The position numbers and the translations under genes were made by a program. 64,000 nt of DNA, taken from NCBI GenBank assembly GCA_037200045.1, contig JBBCHM010000001.1, forward strand, positions 1,612,001 through 1,676,000. The letters run 5' to 3'. The notes beneath the pieces are model-generated. The model worked only from the letters and a program-made list of their open reading frames with translations. It did not search any database and was not told the DNA's origin. Numbering within the stretch: the first letter of the stretch is position 1; each line of letters begins with the position of its first letter. Positions 63,163-64,000 of the stretch are shown piece after piece. The stretch comes from Rhizomicrobium sp. GTDB lineage: Bacteria > Pseudomonadota > Alphaproteobacteria > Micropepsales > Micropepsaceae.

Positions 63163-64000
63163 ATGAGACAAAGACCTATTCTCCTCGCACTTCTCGCCGC
63201 ACTAGTCATGACGGCCACGCCGGCGGCGGCCCGTCTTGTCCAGCCCATGCCGACCATTCCGGCGGTTCTATCGCCGCCGATCAAAATCCGCTTCGTCACC
63301 GACTGGAAGGCGCAGGCCGAGCATGGCGGGTTCTATGAGGCGCTGGCCGAGGGGCTGTACAAGAAGGCCGGGCTCGACGTCGTCATCGTCGAGGGCGGAC
63401 CCACGGTGAACGTGCCGCAGATGCTGGCCGGCGGCGCGGCCGATCTGGGCATCGGCTCGGACTGCTTCATAGCGCTCAACCTCGTGCGCCAGCGCGCGCC
63501 GATCCGGGCGGTGATGGCGATCTTCCAGAAGAACCCGCAGGTGCTGCTCACCCATCCGCGCGCCGACGTGAAGCGGCTGGCCGACATGAAGGGCAAGCCC
63601 ATCCTCCTGTCGGACGCGGCGACGGTGGCGTGGTGGCCGTGGCTGAAGAAGAAATACGGCTTCTCCGATTCCCAGATCCGCAAATACACTTTCAACCTGG
63701 CGCCGTTCATCGTCGACCCGTTGGCGATCCAGGAGGGCTATCTGTCGAGCGAGCCCTATACGATCGAGACCCAGGCGCATATCCGGCCGCAGGTCTTCCT
63801 GCTCGCCGACAACGGCTTTCCCGGCTACGCCAACATGGTGTTCGCGCCGCAGAGTTGGATCGACGGCAACCCCAAGGCGGTGCAGGCCTTCGTCGACGCG
63901 ACGCAGCGGGGCTGGCTCGATTACCTGAACGGCAATCCGGCGCCGGCCAACGCGCTCATCAAGCGCGACAATCCGGAGGAGAGCGACGCCTTGATCAAGC
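63163..64000 (+). CDS. ABC transporter substrate-binding protein, NMT1/THI5-like (cut by window end)
   Basis: 5' part of a periplasmic binding protein of the nitrate/sulfonate/thiamine-precursor type; 279 residues are present and the frame is open at the edge. A signal peptide (MRQRPILLALLAALVMTATPAAA) is followed by KIRFVTDWKAQAEHGGFYEALAEGLYKKAGLDVVIVEGGP. QMLAGGAADLGIGSDCFIAL and later MVFAPQSWIDGNPKAVQAFVDATQRG complete the recognisable parts. These are THI5-like motifs, so pyrimidine or other small-molecule uptake is possible. The usual partners (permease, ATPase) would lie beyond the window. The leader is short and contains a family A hairpin. Confidence 0.88.
   Translation, partial: MRQRPILLALLAALVMTATPAAARLVQPMPTIPAVLSPPIKIRFVTDWKAQAEHGGFYEALAEGLYKKAGLDVVIVEGGPTVNVPQMLAGGAADLGIGSDCFIALNLVRQRAPIRAVMAIFQKNPQVLLTHPRADVKRLADMKGKPILLSDAATVAWWPWLKKKYGFSDSQIRKYTFNLAPFIVDPLAIQEGYLSSEPYTIETQAHIRPQVFLLADNGFPGYANMVFAPQSWIDGNPKAVQAFVDATQRGWLDYLNGNPAPANALIKRDNPEESDALIK

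Overview
The window is high-GC DNA, densely coded on both strands, from an alphaproteobacterium. The best evidence for the class is the order ccmE-ccmF-ccmH-degP-response regulator-histidine kinase-(one gene)-glnE on the minus strand (about 16.4-27.5 kb). It matches the cycJKL-degP-feuPQ-glnE neighbourhood I recall from rhizobia. A second class marker is a Rhodobacter-type gene transfer agent (GTA) cluster at about 39.4-55.6 kb. I cannot fix the genus; an order such as Micropepsales, Caulobacterales or Hyphomicrobiales would fit. No tRNA, rRNA, CRISPR array, integrase or insertion sequence was recognised.

Left part (0.7-16.4 kb): redox and stress genes. These are KatG, a nickel/cobalt permease, OsmC, and a three-gene molybdenum hydroxylase operon (2Fe-2S subunit, molybdopterin subunit, triheme cytochrome). 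They are followed by a soluble histidine kinase, WrbA, an RsmC-like methyltransferase, DgoK, and a polyamine-type ABC transporter (two permeases and an ATPase) without a binding protein.

Middle part (16.4-39.2 kb): GlnE, a secreted monoheme protein, a FeuQ/FeuP-like two-component pair, a DegP protease and three cytochrome c maturation genes. Then come two tandem paralogous lipoproteins, a CoA transferase, a ParDE toxin-antitoxin pair with a palindromic operator, and an operon of a PepSY protein with a second two-component system. The block ends with an alkyladenine DNA glycosylase, a nitroreductase, a methyltransferase and a lipoprotein.

GTA cluster (39.4-55.6 kb, minus strand): small terminase g1, large terminase g2, portal g3, g3.5, prohead protease g4, capsid g5, adaptors g6-g8, tail tube g9, g10/g10.1, tape measure g11, g12, g13, peptidase g14 and the long hub/receptor-binding g15, then a DUF2793 tail protein and a 54-residue holin-like protein. 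It has the gene set of a defective-phage-like DNA packaging particle and no phage integration or replication genes. Four things stand out. g10.1 lacks a start codon and sits in the -1 frame of g10 behind an in-frame CCCTTTC slippery heptamer. g15 is broken by a single-base deletion. A PAS-domain gene is inserted antisense between g3.5 and g3. Most gaps in the cluster are filled by palindromic repeats of at least four families.

Right part (56-64 kb): enoyl-CoA hydratase, an aldo/keto reductase divergent from a LysR regulator, a class A penicillin-binding protein, an RMD1/DUF155 membrane protein and the 5' part of an NMT1/THI5-type substrate-binding protein cut by the window edge. Five copies of a paired-palindrome element of about 125 bp occur between 53.8 and 63.2 kb.
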